A stretch of 64,000 nucleotides of DNA from positions 1,382,610 to 1,446,609 of the forward strand of contig SIJG01000025.1 of assembly GCA_023374025.1 (NCBI GenBank), in the 5' to 3' direction. Both the position numbers and the translations under genes were made by a program. Below the pieces are notes generated by a model. It searched no databases. It was not told where the DNA came from and saw only the letters and a list, made by a program, of their open reading frames with translations. Below, piece by piece: positions 11,651-22,626 of this stretch; position 1 is the first letter of the stretch; the number at the start of each line of letters is the position of its first letter. The stretch comes from Heterodera schachtii (lineage: Eukaryota; Nematoda; Chromadorea; Rhabditida; Heteroderidae).

Positions 11651-12238
11651 AAGCCAAATAACTCATTGCATAAAATGGGGTGCGCCTTCAAAACAGGAAA
11701 ATACCAAACGTTTAATGGCACAAATAAATATTTTATTAATGTATATTTTTATATAAAATTTCATCACTAATTCCCCACCAGACCATTGAAATTTCAGGTT
11801 TTTTATAAAAGTATAAATTGTTAGGTCAGTACCCAAATGACCGCCTTATACTTTTTTTTGTATGCTCTGTAACAAATTATAAGTTCAAGATTTTTTTGAT
11901 TATATCTTATGCTTCCCATGGGCCAATCGAGCTAAAATATTTATCATTCATACCTTCTCCATAATTAATAAGAATTAGGGTTAGACGGGTCCGGGTACCC
12001 GACCGGGCCAGACCCGGATACCCGACTTTTTCAAGACCCAAACCAGGTATCCGGACCCTGTTTTTTGAAAACCCAATTCCCGGTACCCGTTAGGCCCGGG
12101 TCCAAAAATACACAGGTAAGAATGGGGGTCAGGGTCAAAGTGTTGGCCAAAGTTGAAGGAAAAAAAATTACTATTTATTGTAAATATAACGATTAATCGC
12201 TCCTGTGGCCTAGTGTTTATTCAGTGGATTCATGTTAG

Positions 12239-12706
12239 CCGACATTTGCGGACCGACTTTTGCGGACCGACATTTGCGGACCGACTTTTGCGGACCGACA
12301 TTTGCGGACCGACTTTTGCGGACCGACATTTGCGGACCGACATTTGCGGACCGACATTTGCGGACCGACATTTGCGGACCGACATTTGCGGACCGGACCG
12401 ACATTTGCGGACCGACTTTTGCGGACCGACATTTGCGGACCGACTTGTGAGGACCGACATTGCGGACCGACTTTTGCGGACCGACATTTGCGGACCGACT
12501 TTTGCGGACCGACATTTGCGGACCGACATTTGCGGACCGACATTTGCGGACCGACTTTTGCGGACCGACATTTGCGGACCGACTTTTGCGGACCGACATT
12601 TGCGGACCGACTTTTGCGGACCGACATTTGCGGACCGACTTTTGCGGACCGACATTTGCGGACCGACTTTTGCGGACCGACTTTTGCGGACCGACATTTG
12701 CGGACC
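12239..12706 (+). repeat. 14-bp tandem repeat array, about 33 units
   Basis: The unit is TTTGCGGACCGACA, with a common variant having CTTT for CATT. It contains no stop codon in any frame, and three units equal 42 nt (14 codons). Long open frames on both strands here are therefore a by-product of the repeat. The two variants are interspersed and one unit near 12393 is truncated. Confidence 0.97.
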
Positions 12707-13308
12707 ATTATTTCTGGGTTGAGCTGTCTAAAAAACAAAAAAAAATTTATTTTTTCAAAAATTGAGTGACCAAATTGGTTTTATCTGTGATTTTTCCGAG
12801 TTAAACAAATCTGATCAACTAATGCAATCAACATCGAAGGAAATTTTTTATTTTTAAAAAGTTTAGTTTCCATTGATAAATATAGATGTAATTAGTTGCT
12901 CGTTTTTAATTTTGGATCAATGGTTTTAGAACAGAAAATATGTGCAATTTTTGGGAAAAAGATAGAACTATTTTTAGTTTTTGTTTGTTAATTTAATTGT
13001 AGGTATGCCGTAAAAAATTTAAACTCTCGGTTAACCAAAGGATGGAAGTGAAACACGAAAAAGTTTTCATTGGTATAAATGAACTGACTTTTATATGTAT
13101 TAAAATAGCGAATTTTTCGCCAATTTTCACTACGTGTAGAGAAGCAAGAAAAAAATTTCCACTTGGTTTGATAATTCTAAGATAAATAAAATTCTCAAAT
13201 TGAAACAGTTCTCCTTGCATCAGCTTACCTTCACTAATTTCAATTTTAGGAGTATTGAATTTATTGAAAATTAAAAAAAAATTTGTGACAGTTCAATCGG
13301 GAATAGTT

Positions 13309-14453
13309 GTCCGCAAAAGTCGGTCCGCAATTGTCGGTCCGCAAATGTCGGTCCAATGTCGGTCCGCAAATGTCGGTCCGCAAATGTCGGTCCGCAAATG
13401 TCGGTCCGCAAATGTCGGTCCGCAAATGTCGGTCCGCAAAAGTCGGTCCGCAAATGTCGGTCCGCAAAAGTCGGTCCGCAAAAGTCGGTCCGCAAATGTC
13501 GGTCCGCAAATGTCGGTCCGCAAATGTCGGTCCGCAAATGTCGGTCCGCAAATGTCGGTCCGCAAATGTCGGTCCGCAAATGTCGGTCCGCAAATGTCGG
13601 TCCGCAAATGTCGGTCCGCAAATGTCGGTCCGCAAATGTCGGTCTGCAAATGTCGGTCCGCAAATGTCGGTCCGCAAATGTCAGTCCACAAATGTCAGTC
13701 CACAAATGTCGGTCCGCAAATGTCGGTCCGCAAATGTCGGTCCGCAAATGTCGGTCCGCAAATGTCGGTCCGCAAATGTCGGTCCGCAAATGTCGGTCCG
13801 CAAATGTCGGTCCGCAAATGTCGGTCCGCAAATGTCGGTCCGCAAATGTCGGTCCGCAAATGTCGGTCCACAAATGTCGGTCCGCAAATGTCGGTCCGCA
13901 AATGTCGGTCCGCAAATGTCGGTCCGCAAATGTCGGTCCGCAAATGTCGGTCCGCAAATGTCGGTCCGTAAATGTCGGTCCGCAAATGTCGGTCTGCAAA
14001 TGTCGGTCCGCAAATGTCGGTCCGCAAATGTCGGTCCGCAAATGTCGGTCCGCAAATGTCGGTCCGCAAATGTCGGTCCGCAAATGTCGGTCCGCAAATG
14101 TCGGTCCGCAAATGTCGGTCCGTAAATGTCGGTCCGCAAATGTCGGTCTGCAAATGTCGGTCCGCAAATGTCGGTCCGCAAATGTCGGTCCGCAAATGTC
14201 GGTCTGCAAATGTCGGTCCGCAAATGTCGGTCCGCAAATGTCGGTCCGCAAATGTCGGTCCGCAAATGTCGGTCCGCAAATGTCGGTCCGCAAATGTCGG
14301 TCCGCAAATGTCGGTCCGCAAATGTCGGTCCGTAAATGTCGGTCCGCAAATGTCGGTCTGCAAATGTCGGTCCGCAAATGTCGGTCCGCAAATGTCGGTC
14401 CGCAAATGTCGGTCTGCAAATGTCGGTCCGCAAATGTCGGTCCGCAAATGTCG
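13309..14453 (-). repeat. 14-bp tandem repeat array, about 82 units, inverted relative to the first
   Basis: This is the same 14-bp unit on the other strand (TGTCGGTCCGCAAA). It is more uniform than the first array. From about 13980 to 14455 a higher-order pattern appears: units with TCTGC or CCGTA changes recur at regular spacing, as in recent block duplication of several units. Open frames over 400 codons arise from the repeat alone. Confidence 0.97.
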
Positions 14454-14760
14454 CACTACGGGATTCATTGCCTTCTTTGCTCAGGTTCAATGCATTCTCA
14501 TATCACTTTTGTGTTAACATTTTTTTTTAATTTTGTAAATAATAAAACGTTTATTTGTAAAAATTATATTTTTCATGCTTTTTTTAAGTATAAGCTTTGA
14601 AAAAAAATTTGAAAAAATGGATTTTTTTTATATTTTTTCAGGACCCAGTTGGACCCGATATCCTGGTCCGGTTTAAAAACTTGGACCCGGACTCGGCTTT
14701 TCAGGACCCTGCAATACCCGGATCCGGTTTTTGCCCAAATACCCGGACCCGTCTAACCTA

Positions 14761-15868
14761 TTAAGAACCACACAAAAAAATTGAAAAGTATAAAAGAAAA
14801 ATTTTTGTATGAATTTTTTTCCGAAAATTAGCCCAAATTTGCTGGAACAAAATTATAAGTTCAAAGTTTTGAAGGCATGTTTCTTTTTTTCTGCGCTACA
14901 TAAAAATCTGGAAAAATTTATGCCAGTATAACTTTCGGTGCTGATCAAAAAAGTCAATTGTACCACTGTGATGAAATCACTCCTTCAGGGTGATCAGAAA
15001 TTTGTCATTATGTAGCAAAATAAAAGGTTATTTTTTCAAGGAATTCTCTCAAATTATTTTTCTCTATCGATATGTAAATTTGATGCAGATTTAACATAGG
15101 GAAAAAGCTACACAGAGAAAAATAAACCTTGTTTTTTCAAAATGAAAATAACAGATAGATAGTACTTCAAAAGGAGAGAAAATTTTAGAGAAAAAATTAT
15201 ATTTGTTTTTATTTCTATCTTTTTATTGGTTTATCTCTCATTTTTAGGAAATTATGCGTATACATATATTTTGCCACAACACGCAAAGGAAAATAATTTT
15301 TAATAATCTTATGAGATAAAAAATACAATATTTGTTAGCTTATATAAAATTCGTTTGCATTGCCAAGTTTTCATTCCTTAGAGTAACATTGTCTTTGTTG
15401 TTCAGCTCAATTAATTTTTATTTTCGGCCCGAATTCTGAGGCCAAACCGCCGCTTTGATTGGCTTAAAATGGATGGTCCACATATTAATATTCGTAAACG
15501 TTATACTAATTCCAACCGCGGATAATTATGTGTAATTAAATAAAAAAATTTTCATTTTATGATGTCATTTTTGATGGCATTTCCTGTTCGTAAATATTTT
15601 CAAAAATATTATTTATTAGATGAATATATGGTTGAAGAAAACTACATTTCAATTGATTTTTAATTGCTAATTTTTCTAACTTATTCAATTTATTTAAAAA
15701 TTGTTGTTTAAATGGATGCTCAATTCAATTGAAAATAATAAATTCTGCTCAATTCAATTGAAAATAATAAATTCTATAAAATTTAATCAAATAAACTTAA
15801 AATTGGCAAATGTTATGAACCGTTAGCCCCATGTACCGATTTTTAAATCAAATAATTTTAGCCAATTT
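14761..15868. other. Upstream region of pseudokinase copy 1
   Basis: Non-coding and AT-rich. Stretches at 14785-15000 and 15540-15650 match 48.98-49.19 and 49.54-49.65 kb upstream of the second copy, so the duplicated block extends well beyond the gene. A 29-30-bp unit (tgctcaattcaattgaaaat...) is repeated twice at 15717-15776. The last 50 bp before the start codon are nearly identical in both copies and contain aattttagCC 8 bp before ATG, a possible spliced-leader acceptor. Confidence 0.6.
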
Positions 15869-18800
15869 ATGCTTTCCATTTTTCTATTTGTGATATTAAA
15901 ATTTTTAAAGTTTTCATCACCATTTATTACCAATTGCTATGGATTTGCCACTGAAAATATGCTTCCATTTGAAGAATTCATATCAGCCAAAAATGATGGC
16001 CGCGAGCATAAAATTTGGAAAACAGTTTTTTCAATCGATTCAAAACCCTCAGCAGATGGCCAAGTAATATTTTTTAAACTATTGAAAAAAATTAAAATTT
16101 TTTAGGTTTTTGGTGGTTATATTTATGAAGAAAAAGTTTTAAAAAATGGACCAAATTTTGTCAAAAAATGCGTGGCAATAAAAATTGCTATAAATCGCAT
16201 ACAAGAGCAGCAGATAACAAACGGAGTTCAGCTTTTAAATGAGATTCAAAAAATTGAGGAATCAAAGAGAAAACAAATTATTGGACTAATTGATTAGTGA
16301 GTTACAGGGATTGGCCAATTAATTCAGGGATTGGGAATTACTAATTGCGAAATTATAAAAGTGAATGTTGCAACCTATGTTCATACAAGTGTGTATGAAA
16401 AATTATGGGGTATAGGCGGGCCTGAACATATTGGAATATCTTTTGACTGGTTTTTTAACAGATCTTAATCAAACTGGCAATGCAATTTATGGGTCAAATT
16501 TAATTTTTTTTTTTTTTTTTTTTAGAGAAATTTAGGGTTCGGCGACGTTTTAATATCCGATATTAGAATGAACCCACCATTAAACCGCTATGAAAAATTG
16601 CAACCAAAATTTTTAAATTTTTATTTTGTTCTTTAAAAAAATTTATTCTTTATTCCCATTACTGATTTTATAAAGCTTAATAATGTAAATAATTGAGTAA
16701 GTTTAGACATATTTACAAAAAGTAGTGGGTTTTTGAAAGGATTAAAAATAATTTTAATTATAATTATTTTAAAAAATTTTGTTTTTATGATTTTCTTTAG
16801 CGGCACTTTGACGAGTCGTCCTGCTGACACTGAAAATTCATATTCTGTGCTAATAATGGAACTTGGTGGAATAAGTTTACGTGAACGATTAGGACGAAGA
16901 AGATTACAATTTGAAATACCAATGGAAGAAGTTGAATTAATAAAAGAAATTAAAAGAATGGCACAGCCTTTAAAAGAATTACACCAAGGTAATTAAGAAA
17001 AGATAAACAATCAAGCATTAAATTAAATAATAATCATTAAGTTTGCTCTAATTATTCTCAATTTATTTTCTGATAATATAATAATAATGAGAACGGAATT
17101 TTTTAATTTAAAGAAGTTTTTTAATACAATTGGTAAAATAAATGCTGAATTTTTGTCTAATTTGAATATTTTCCACATTAATCGCATTAGGCACGCATTC
17201 ATGAGAAATTTCATAATTATTAAAATTTTAAATCTAAAATGAAAATTATGTTTGCGATGCCGATGTCTAAAATAACAATTTTGACATTCCAAAAAAAGTC
17301 TCTTTTGTCCCTGGAATTTCAGTAATTAAAAAAATATATAAATAAATAAACTTTTAAGTTGCTGCTCATCTTAATTATAGCATTGATAAACTCATTTTTG
17401 TGCCAATTAATCCGAATGGAAACGAAAGAGTTATGAAATTAATTGATTTTGACCGGGCACAAATTATTCGCATTTACAATAACAGCGAACCATACAATGA
17501 AATTGAGGAAGAACCAACAATAATGGCTGATACAACCAGCGAAATACACAGTACATTGGACATCGGAAAATACAGTAGCCCTGAAATATTTGTGGGCAAC
17601 AGACAAGTTAATTAAATGGGAACAAATAAAATAATTCATAAATAACATTCATAATTAGGCAGTGGGCACAAGAAAACCCAAACGAAAAGTCTAAAATGAT
17701 GTTTTTAATGTCAGGAAAAAATTTAAAATGCTAAATAGTAAAAAATTAAATAAAAACAAATAGAAAAAATAGCCAATTTTTGTGTTAAAGTAAATTAATA
17801 TTATTATTTTAAAATTTTTTACAATAAGCCCATCTTTTAAATATAATTTATTAATTGAAAAATTAAGTTGTCTGTGAAAGCGGATATTTGGTCATTCGGA
17901 ATTTCTGTTTATGAGGCAATTCTGGTGGCCAAGTATAAATATGTCAAAAAAGAGGTATTTGTATTGGATTTAAAAATGTTCATTTGACCTAAAAATTTAT
18001 TGAAATTTACAGGAAATTCCAAATATTTTAAATTCCATTGCAACGCTTCACCGTGGCTTTGCAATTGACCAAAATGGCCTTAAATTGGATGAAATTAATT
18101 TCAGCAATAATGATTGGTTACAATTCAGCATTGGTTTTAAATTGGCAGTTAAAGCCATTTTGGAAATTTGGAAGGATCAGCCAAAAATTGCGCTTTTAAT
18201 TATGGTAGTTCAGTTTTTAATATAAAAGCTAAAATTGTTCCAATTTTTTTTAATTACAAAAAACATTTAAAGATTTGTATTTTTTTGTGGTAGATTTTTC
18301 TTTATTCCGCTACCAGCTGCTTCAAAATTTTTAAATAGTGTATTTAAATTTTAAAAGATGGATTTCAAAAAATGTAACCCCTAAGGATCAATATTCTGGA
18401 AATTTTTAAAAAATACCCCTGAAAATGAGAAATTTTCGAAATTTTAGCAAAATTTTTTTCGATATTTTGTTTATTTTTAAGTTTATTTAATAAATATTGA
18501 ATCACATTTTTGGAATTTTTGAGGGTTTAAAACTTAATTGTTTTCCATTTTAGCTTTTTCGTCCACGTTTCGGGCTTTTTAGTCCATATATTTATTTATA
18601 ACCCTATTAATTAAATTTCTAATCAAACAGAAAAAATGTTGCTTTATATCATTTTAAATTATAAAAACAGAGTTCGCTTCAAGTGAATTCGCTTGACAGA
18701 ATTACAGCGATTGGTATTATGGATTTTTTGAATGGAAATTGCAAACCTTTACAAATTGTCAAAATGGACAATTTTCTCGACAATTTGTATATTTTTCCGA

Positions 18801-19000
18801 ATCTTTTAATTGGGAATTTGCAAGAACACATTTTGGCACTGACAAATGTTCAGAAAAAATGTTTGCCATGCGTTTATATTGGACGCAAAAACAATTTACA
18901 TCATTTGTACGGGAAAATGATTAAAAAAGTTGCCAAAATGTTCAATGAATTAAAGTCGAAAAATATTGAAATTTGTGATACAAAAAATGTGAATTTTTAA
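15869..19000 (+). CDS. Secreted pseudokinase, copy 1; 7 exons, 476 aa
   Basis: Exons: 15869-16063, 16106-16296, 16801-16988, 17359-17606, 17868-17954, 18013-18204, 18671-19000; phases are consistent. Residues 1-25 form a signal-like segment. The kinase fold is recognisable: V-A-I-K (Lys near 91), hinge L-I-M-E-L-G-G, activation segment K-Y-S-S-P-E, helix F motif A-D-I-W-S-F-G and a late Arg in R-I-T-A. The catalytic loop reads H-L-N-Y-S-I-D-K in place of H-R-D-x-K-x-x-N: the catalytic Asp is Asn, the Lys is Ser and the Asn is Lys. DFG reads D-F-D and no normal glycine loop is seen. It should therefore be catalytically dead and act, if at all, by binding. A C-terminal extension of about 85 residues follows the fold. 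The family is shared with the minus-strand kinase at 54.95-61.22 kb. Confidence 0.85.
18340..18606. mobile_element. hAT element fragment in pseudokinase intron 6
   Basis: The right end agtccatatatttatttata followed by accctattaatta matches the right end of the element at 532-1199, and the interior has the same taccccctaaa/tttttagtcc word style. The left end was not found. Copy 2 of the gene lacks this insert in the same intron. Confidence 0.55.
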
Positions 19001-19771
19001 ATTTAAAAGTTCCATCCAAAGTATGCACTTATTTGTTTTATATGATTTTATTAGATTTTGTGATGTTAAATTTATAGTCAAATAAATGTTGTTATCATTA
19101 ATAAAAAGTCATACTCAAAGATTTAATTATGTTTTCTCGGCCGATTTTATACAATTGTTTAACTCTGACCTGTTTGTTGTGAGAGGCTTAAAAACTATTT
19201 GCTTTATTTATAAAAAGTGATTTCGTCAGTGAGTGATTTGTCCAGTAATAATAATTAACCTATCTTTTTACTAAAAGCATTTTCATATTTGTAAATTAAA
19301 ATTTGTATTAAATATTTAAAAAAATATGTAAATTACAACATCAATTAATCTATTTTTCGGCTGGTCCGCGGCTCTTTTTTATTAATTAATTTCCACGTAC
19401 TAATCACTTACTGATCAAATCATCGGTTACCGCTTTATTAAATTTAGTGTTGCGAAAAGTAAGCAAAAATTCTCAATTATATTCTTTTTTTGAAAAGGGA
19501 TAATGCGAAGTCAGTCACTTAAAAAAAATTGTTTAATTTTATGTTACAAGAAAAATCCGACAAGGAGCGGAGAAATAAAAATCCAAAATTTTGAATTAAT
19601 TTTCAATTTGAGTTTTTGGGGTATACTTTTTTTGGTTCCACAATAAATTTATTTTTTATTTTTTTAAAATATTGATGAATGTGTCAAAATTGTTACATAT
19701 AAAAATTAAAAAAAGATTTTACAATAAATCATAATATGAAAATGCTATTATATATCCTTCTTATAATCTGA
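19001..19771. other. Intergenic between convergent genes
   Basis: 3' flank of pseudokinase copy 1 (shared with 53.29-53.37 kb for about 80 bp, including an AATAAA-like word), followed by AT-rich DNA with no recognisable gene or repeat. The HTH gene on the minus strand ends at 19772. Confidence 0.5.
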
Positions 19772-20528
19772 TTAATTAATAAAATTCTTCTTCCATCTGA
19801 TCAGTGTTGCACTTGCAATTCCCAATTTGTTAGCAATTTTTCTATCGCTAATTTTTAGATTTCCTTTTTTAAGTTCGAAATAATGCTTCATCTTGATTGA
19901 TTTATCATTATTGGAATATTCATTTGTTGCTGAAAAATTATAACTAAATAAAAAATAATTAGAAAATTCCTTAGTTTTACTTACTTTTATGGTATTTTGG
20001 CATCAATTCTTTTTTCCATTTTATGAATGTTCTTTCAGAAATGCCCAATTCCTTCGCAAATTCTTTCTGTTTGCCTTGGCCATATAAATTTTTGAATTCA
20101 TCAATTCGTTCAACGAATTCGCTCTTTTTCATTTCATAATAACTTTTTTCCATCATTTTGTTTTTATTTAAATTTAATTGTTTTTTCCATTTATATATTT
20201 TTACGCAACTTGTGCCTAATAATTTTCCAATTTTTCTCTCAATTTAGTTTCTTTCTTTGCTTTGGAATTTTCCTTTTTGTTTCAATTTTTCTTTAATTGC
20301 ATAAAATTTTCGAATTGTTTCTCTTTTTTGTTGATCATTTGGACCATTTCCATTTTCTACATCCAAATTTTCAATTTGCTCCTTTTGTTCTAATTTTATA
20401 ACCTTTTGTTCACTATCATTTTGGTCCCATCCGTCGCCGAATATTTCATCAAAATTTGGTTGAATTTTGCCGGATTCAAAAACATATACAAAACAAAATA
20501 TAAAAATTATTAAATACCACAAATTCAT
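19772..20528 (-). pseudogene. Secreted triple helix-turn-helix family member A (one in-frame stop)
   Basis: The frame starts at 20528 with a signal-like segment, then S-G-K-I-Q-P-N-F-D-E-I-F, an acidic linker and a basic stretch. A TAA at 20244-20246 ends the simple ORF at 94 aa. The same frame continues without break to a good donor at 19984 and a second exon 19929-19772. The continuation carries three HTH-like blocks: K-I-G-K-L-L-G-T-S-C-V-K-I-Y-K-W; E-L-G-I-S-E-R-T-F-I-K-W-K-K; and K-L-G-I-A-S-A-T-L-I-R-W-K-K. Because everything after the stop is conserved, this is a young pseudogene, a stop read through, or a sequence error at one base. The HTH blocks resemble DNA-binding homeodomain-like or transposase-type HTHs. 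A secreted protein with such motifs could be delivered to another cell's nucleus, which is inference only. Confidence 0.65.
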
Positions 20529-21018
20529 TTTTTTAAAACGAGTTTATTGCAATAAATGAATTTGTTTTAATATTTTTTTTAGCTTTTTATTATAATATTC
20601 AATTTTGTTTCTTTTAAAATTTATTAAATCACTAATTCCTAGCAGAGAAATAGATTTTTATTCAGATTTTTATGAAAAAATTTTGACAAAATTGATTGTT
20701 TTCTTTTGATTTACAATACATTGCTACAATAAAATAATTCATTTCTTATTGGGGATGCCAAAAATACAAAAGTAAGAAAAATATACAAAAAAAAAACAAA
20801 ATATGTAAGTAAATTTTTAAAATGATGATTTTTGGTTAGGGAATTCCTGAGAATTTTTAAAAATTGTTGAATAAGTTAAAAATTTTTATTTACTGCTAAT
20901 TGTGATGAATAGAAATTTTTTTTTAAATCTGATATTATTCGGATATTAATCTTATTAAGGCCGGATTATTGTATAAGCTATCATTTCATTAATTTAAGAC
21001 AAATTGTACATAAATGTA

Positions 21019-22002
21019 CAAGGGGTGTAGGCCTCGACCGCAGTGGGACATTTGCGGACGGACATTTGCGGACAATTTCGGGAAAAACTAAAAAAATTTC
21101 ATAAAATTTTTTTAAAAAATTCTGAAAAAATGGAATGGAGACTGAAAATGAAAAAAAACTTTGTTTTTGGGCTTTTAGGCCTAGCATCTTATTTTTACAT
21201 TTCTAAGAAATTAATTTCACTACTGGTATTTAAGTGATTAAAGTAAAATTGGTCCCCATCATCGGTGAAGTGTGAAAAAATTTATGAAACTTTATTTTCC
21301 AACGAGGATTTTTCCAGCGACATTTTTTAAAATTTCTCTAGCCATACAGACAAATCTTGTAGGGGAATTTGCTATCCGCCCCCTGAATTTTCTTTTCCTT
21401 ATTTGTTCGGGATGGAGAAGAACCCAAGATACATAAGTCTTGCTCTACTTTTAATCAGCAGTAAATCATTTCGAGGCCCCACAAATTTTCAGAAAGGAAA
21501 TCGGAAATCCGATGCCCAAAAATGTCGGGAATCGGATTTTAGTACAGCTGATGTTCAGCATTTATATAATAGGCTGTTCATTTTGAAATTGCCAGCAAAT
21601 TTTGTTTGCGATTAAGCATGTCTCAGAATTTTTTTAAAAGATAAAAATAGAACTCTCACCGAATAGGCCTAAAAGCCCAAAAACAAAGTTTTATTTCGTT
21701 TTCAGTCTCCATTCCATATTTTCAGAAATTTTTTAAAGTTTTTTAATGAAATTTTTTAATTTCTTCCCGAAATTGTCCGCAAATGTCCGTCCGCAAGTGT
21801 CCGTCCGCAAATGTCCGTCCGCAAATGTCCGTCCGCAAATGTCTGTCCGCAAATGTCGGTCCGCAAAAGTCGGTCCGCAAATGTCGGTCCGCAAAAGTCG
21901 GTCCGCAAATGTCTGTCCGCAAATGTCCGTCCGCAAATGTCCGTAAGGCCCCCCCCTGTCCCAATCGTCCTTCGTATGGCCCTTGGGCTGAGACACCCCT
22001 TG
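21019..22002. mobile_element. hAT-like foldback element, 984 bp, with 14-bp satellite variants
   Basis: The ends CAAGGGGTGT and ACACCCCTTG are flanked by TAAATGTA (21011-21018) and TACATGTA (22003-22010), 7 of 8 identical. Long inverted arms follow: the region 21050-21185 is the complement of 21660-21790 (shared text includes gggcttttaggcct and gtctccattcca). The right arm carries about 12 units (21775-21945) of a 14-bp repeat with TCCGTCCGCAAATG and TCGGTCCGCAAATG variants. The left arm has only two. No transposase is seen. Confidence 0.8.
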
Positions 22003-22626
22003 TACATGTATGAAATTGTAGCTATCAATTTTTGGCTTATTCTTTTGCAAGATAAGTTTTTCGAAAAGCATTAAAATTAATTATTCATGGCATTAATCGG
22101 TAACGTAACTTTAAGATTTTTCTCTTAGGCGAAAATTTAGAAAATTCAATTAATTTCAGAAAATTAGAACCAAAAAATTTAAATTCGCTTTTTTACACTT
22201 TTTTGGCCATAAGTTTATGAAAATTGGCTGATTTGTTTCAACCTTCGCAGATTAATAGAGAACAGTTAGCGCTTTTAATTAACACAATGTATGCTTAATT
22301 TGATGCTTCTACAAAAATTTATTAAAGCCTTAATGTCGCGTTGTTATTTTATTGTTGCGTAAATTTTTTATTGTCCTGTGAACTGCAAAAAATAGAGTAA
22401 AAAAATCATGAGTTCAATGCTTGTTCTTGCATTGTTCTATTAGCATGAAAATTTACAGAAAAACTTCGTTATGTTTCAAAAAAGTTGTGACAAAAAGGAA
22501 ATTTTAATTTAAAAAAAGAGAAATTTCAAGAAAAACTCAAAAAGAAACATTATTAATACCTCATCCATTGTTTATTTAATCAAAAGTTATGTTTTTCAAA
22601 TAACTTAATGCGGTAAAAAAGGACAA
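22003..22626. other. Intergenic, nothing recognised
   Basis: AT-rich DNA between the foldback element and HTH member B. No open frame, RNA gene or repeat was recognised. Confidence 0.4.

Larger units (their letters stand above)
11986..14760. mobile_element. 2.8-kb foldback hAT-like element carrying inverted satellite arrays
   Basis: The ends are inverted repeats: TAGGGTTAGACGGGTCCGGG on the left, complement on the right. GGGTCCGGGTACCCGG-rich subterminal DNA lies on both sides. Candidate 8-bp flanks ATAAGAAT and TTAAGAAC agree at 6 of 8 positions. Inside lie two arrays of one 14-bp unit in opposite orientation (12239-12706 and 13309-14453), around an AT-rich core. Homology between the arms continues just inside the arrays (ggttgagctgtc against gacagttcaatc). 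It sits about 1.1 kb upstream of the first pseudokinase, and the matching place upstream of the second copy lacks it. Confidence 0.75.

Noticed and set aside
12239..14453. CRISPR-like array
   Set aside because: The units are contiguous with no unique spacers, the DNA is eukaryotic, and no cas genes are present.
12153..14600. Very long open reading frames on both strands (up to about 414 codons) with regular repeats
   Set aside because: They are produced by the 14-bp repeat, which lacks stop codons in all frames. Several overlapping frames on both strands are open at once, which is not how real genes look.
17382..17606. Pseudokinase exon 4 beginning at the nearer acceptor (ATTATAG, 17380)
   Set aside because: That acceptor breaks the phase with exon 3. 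The acceptor at 17356-17358 keeps phase and adds the catalytic-loop residues that align with the related kinase.
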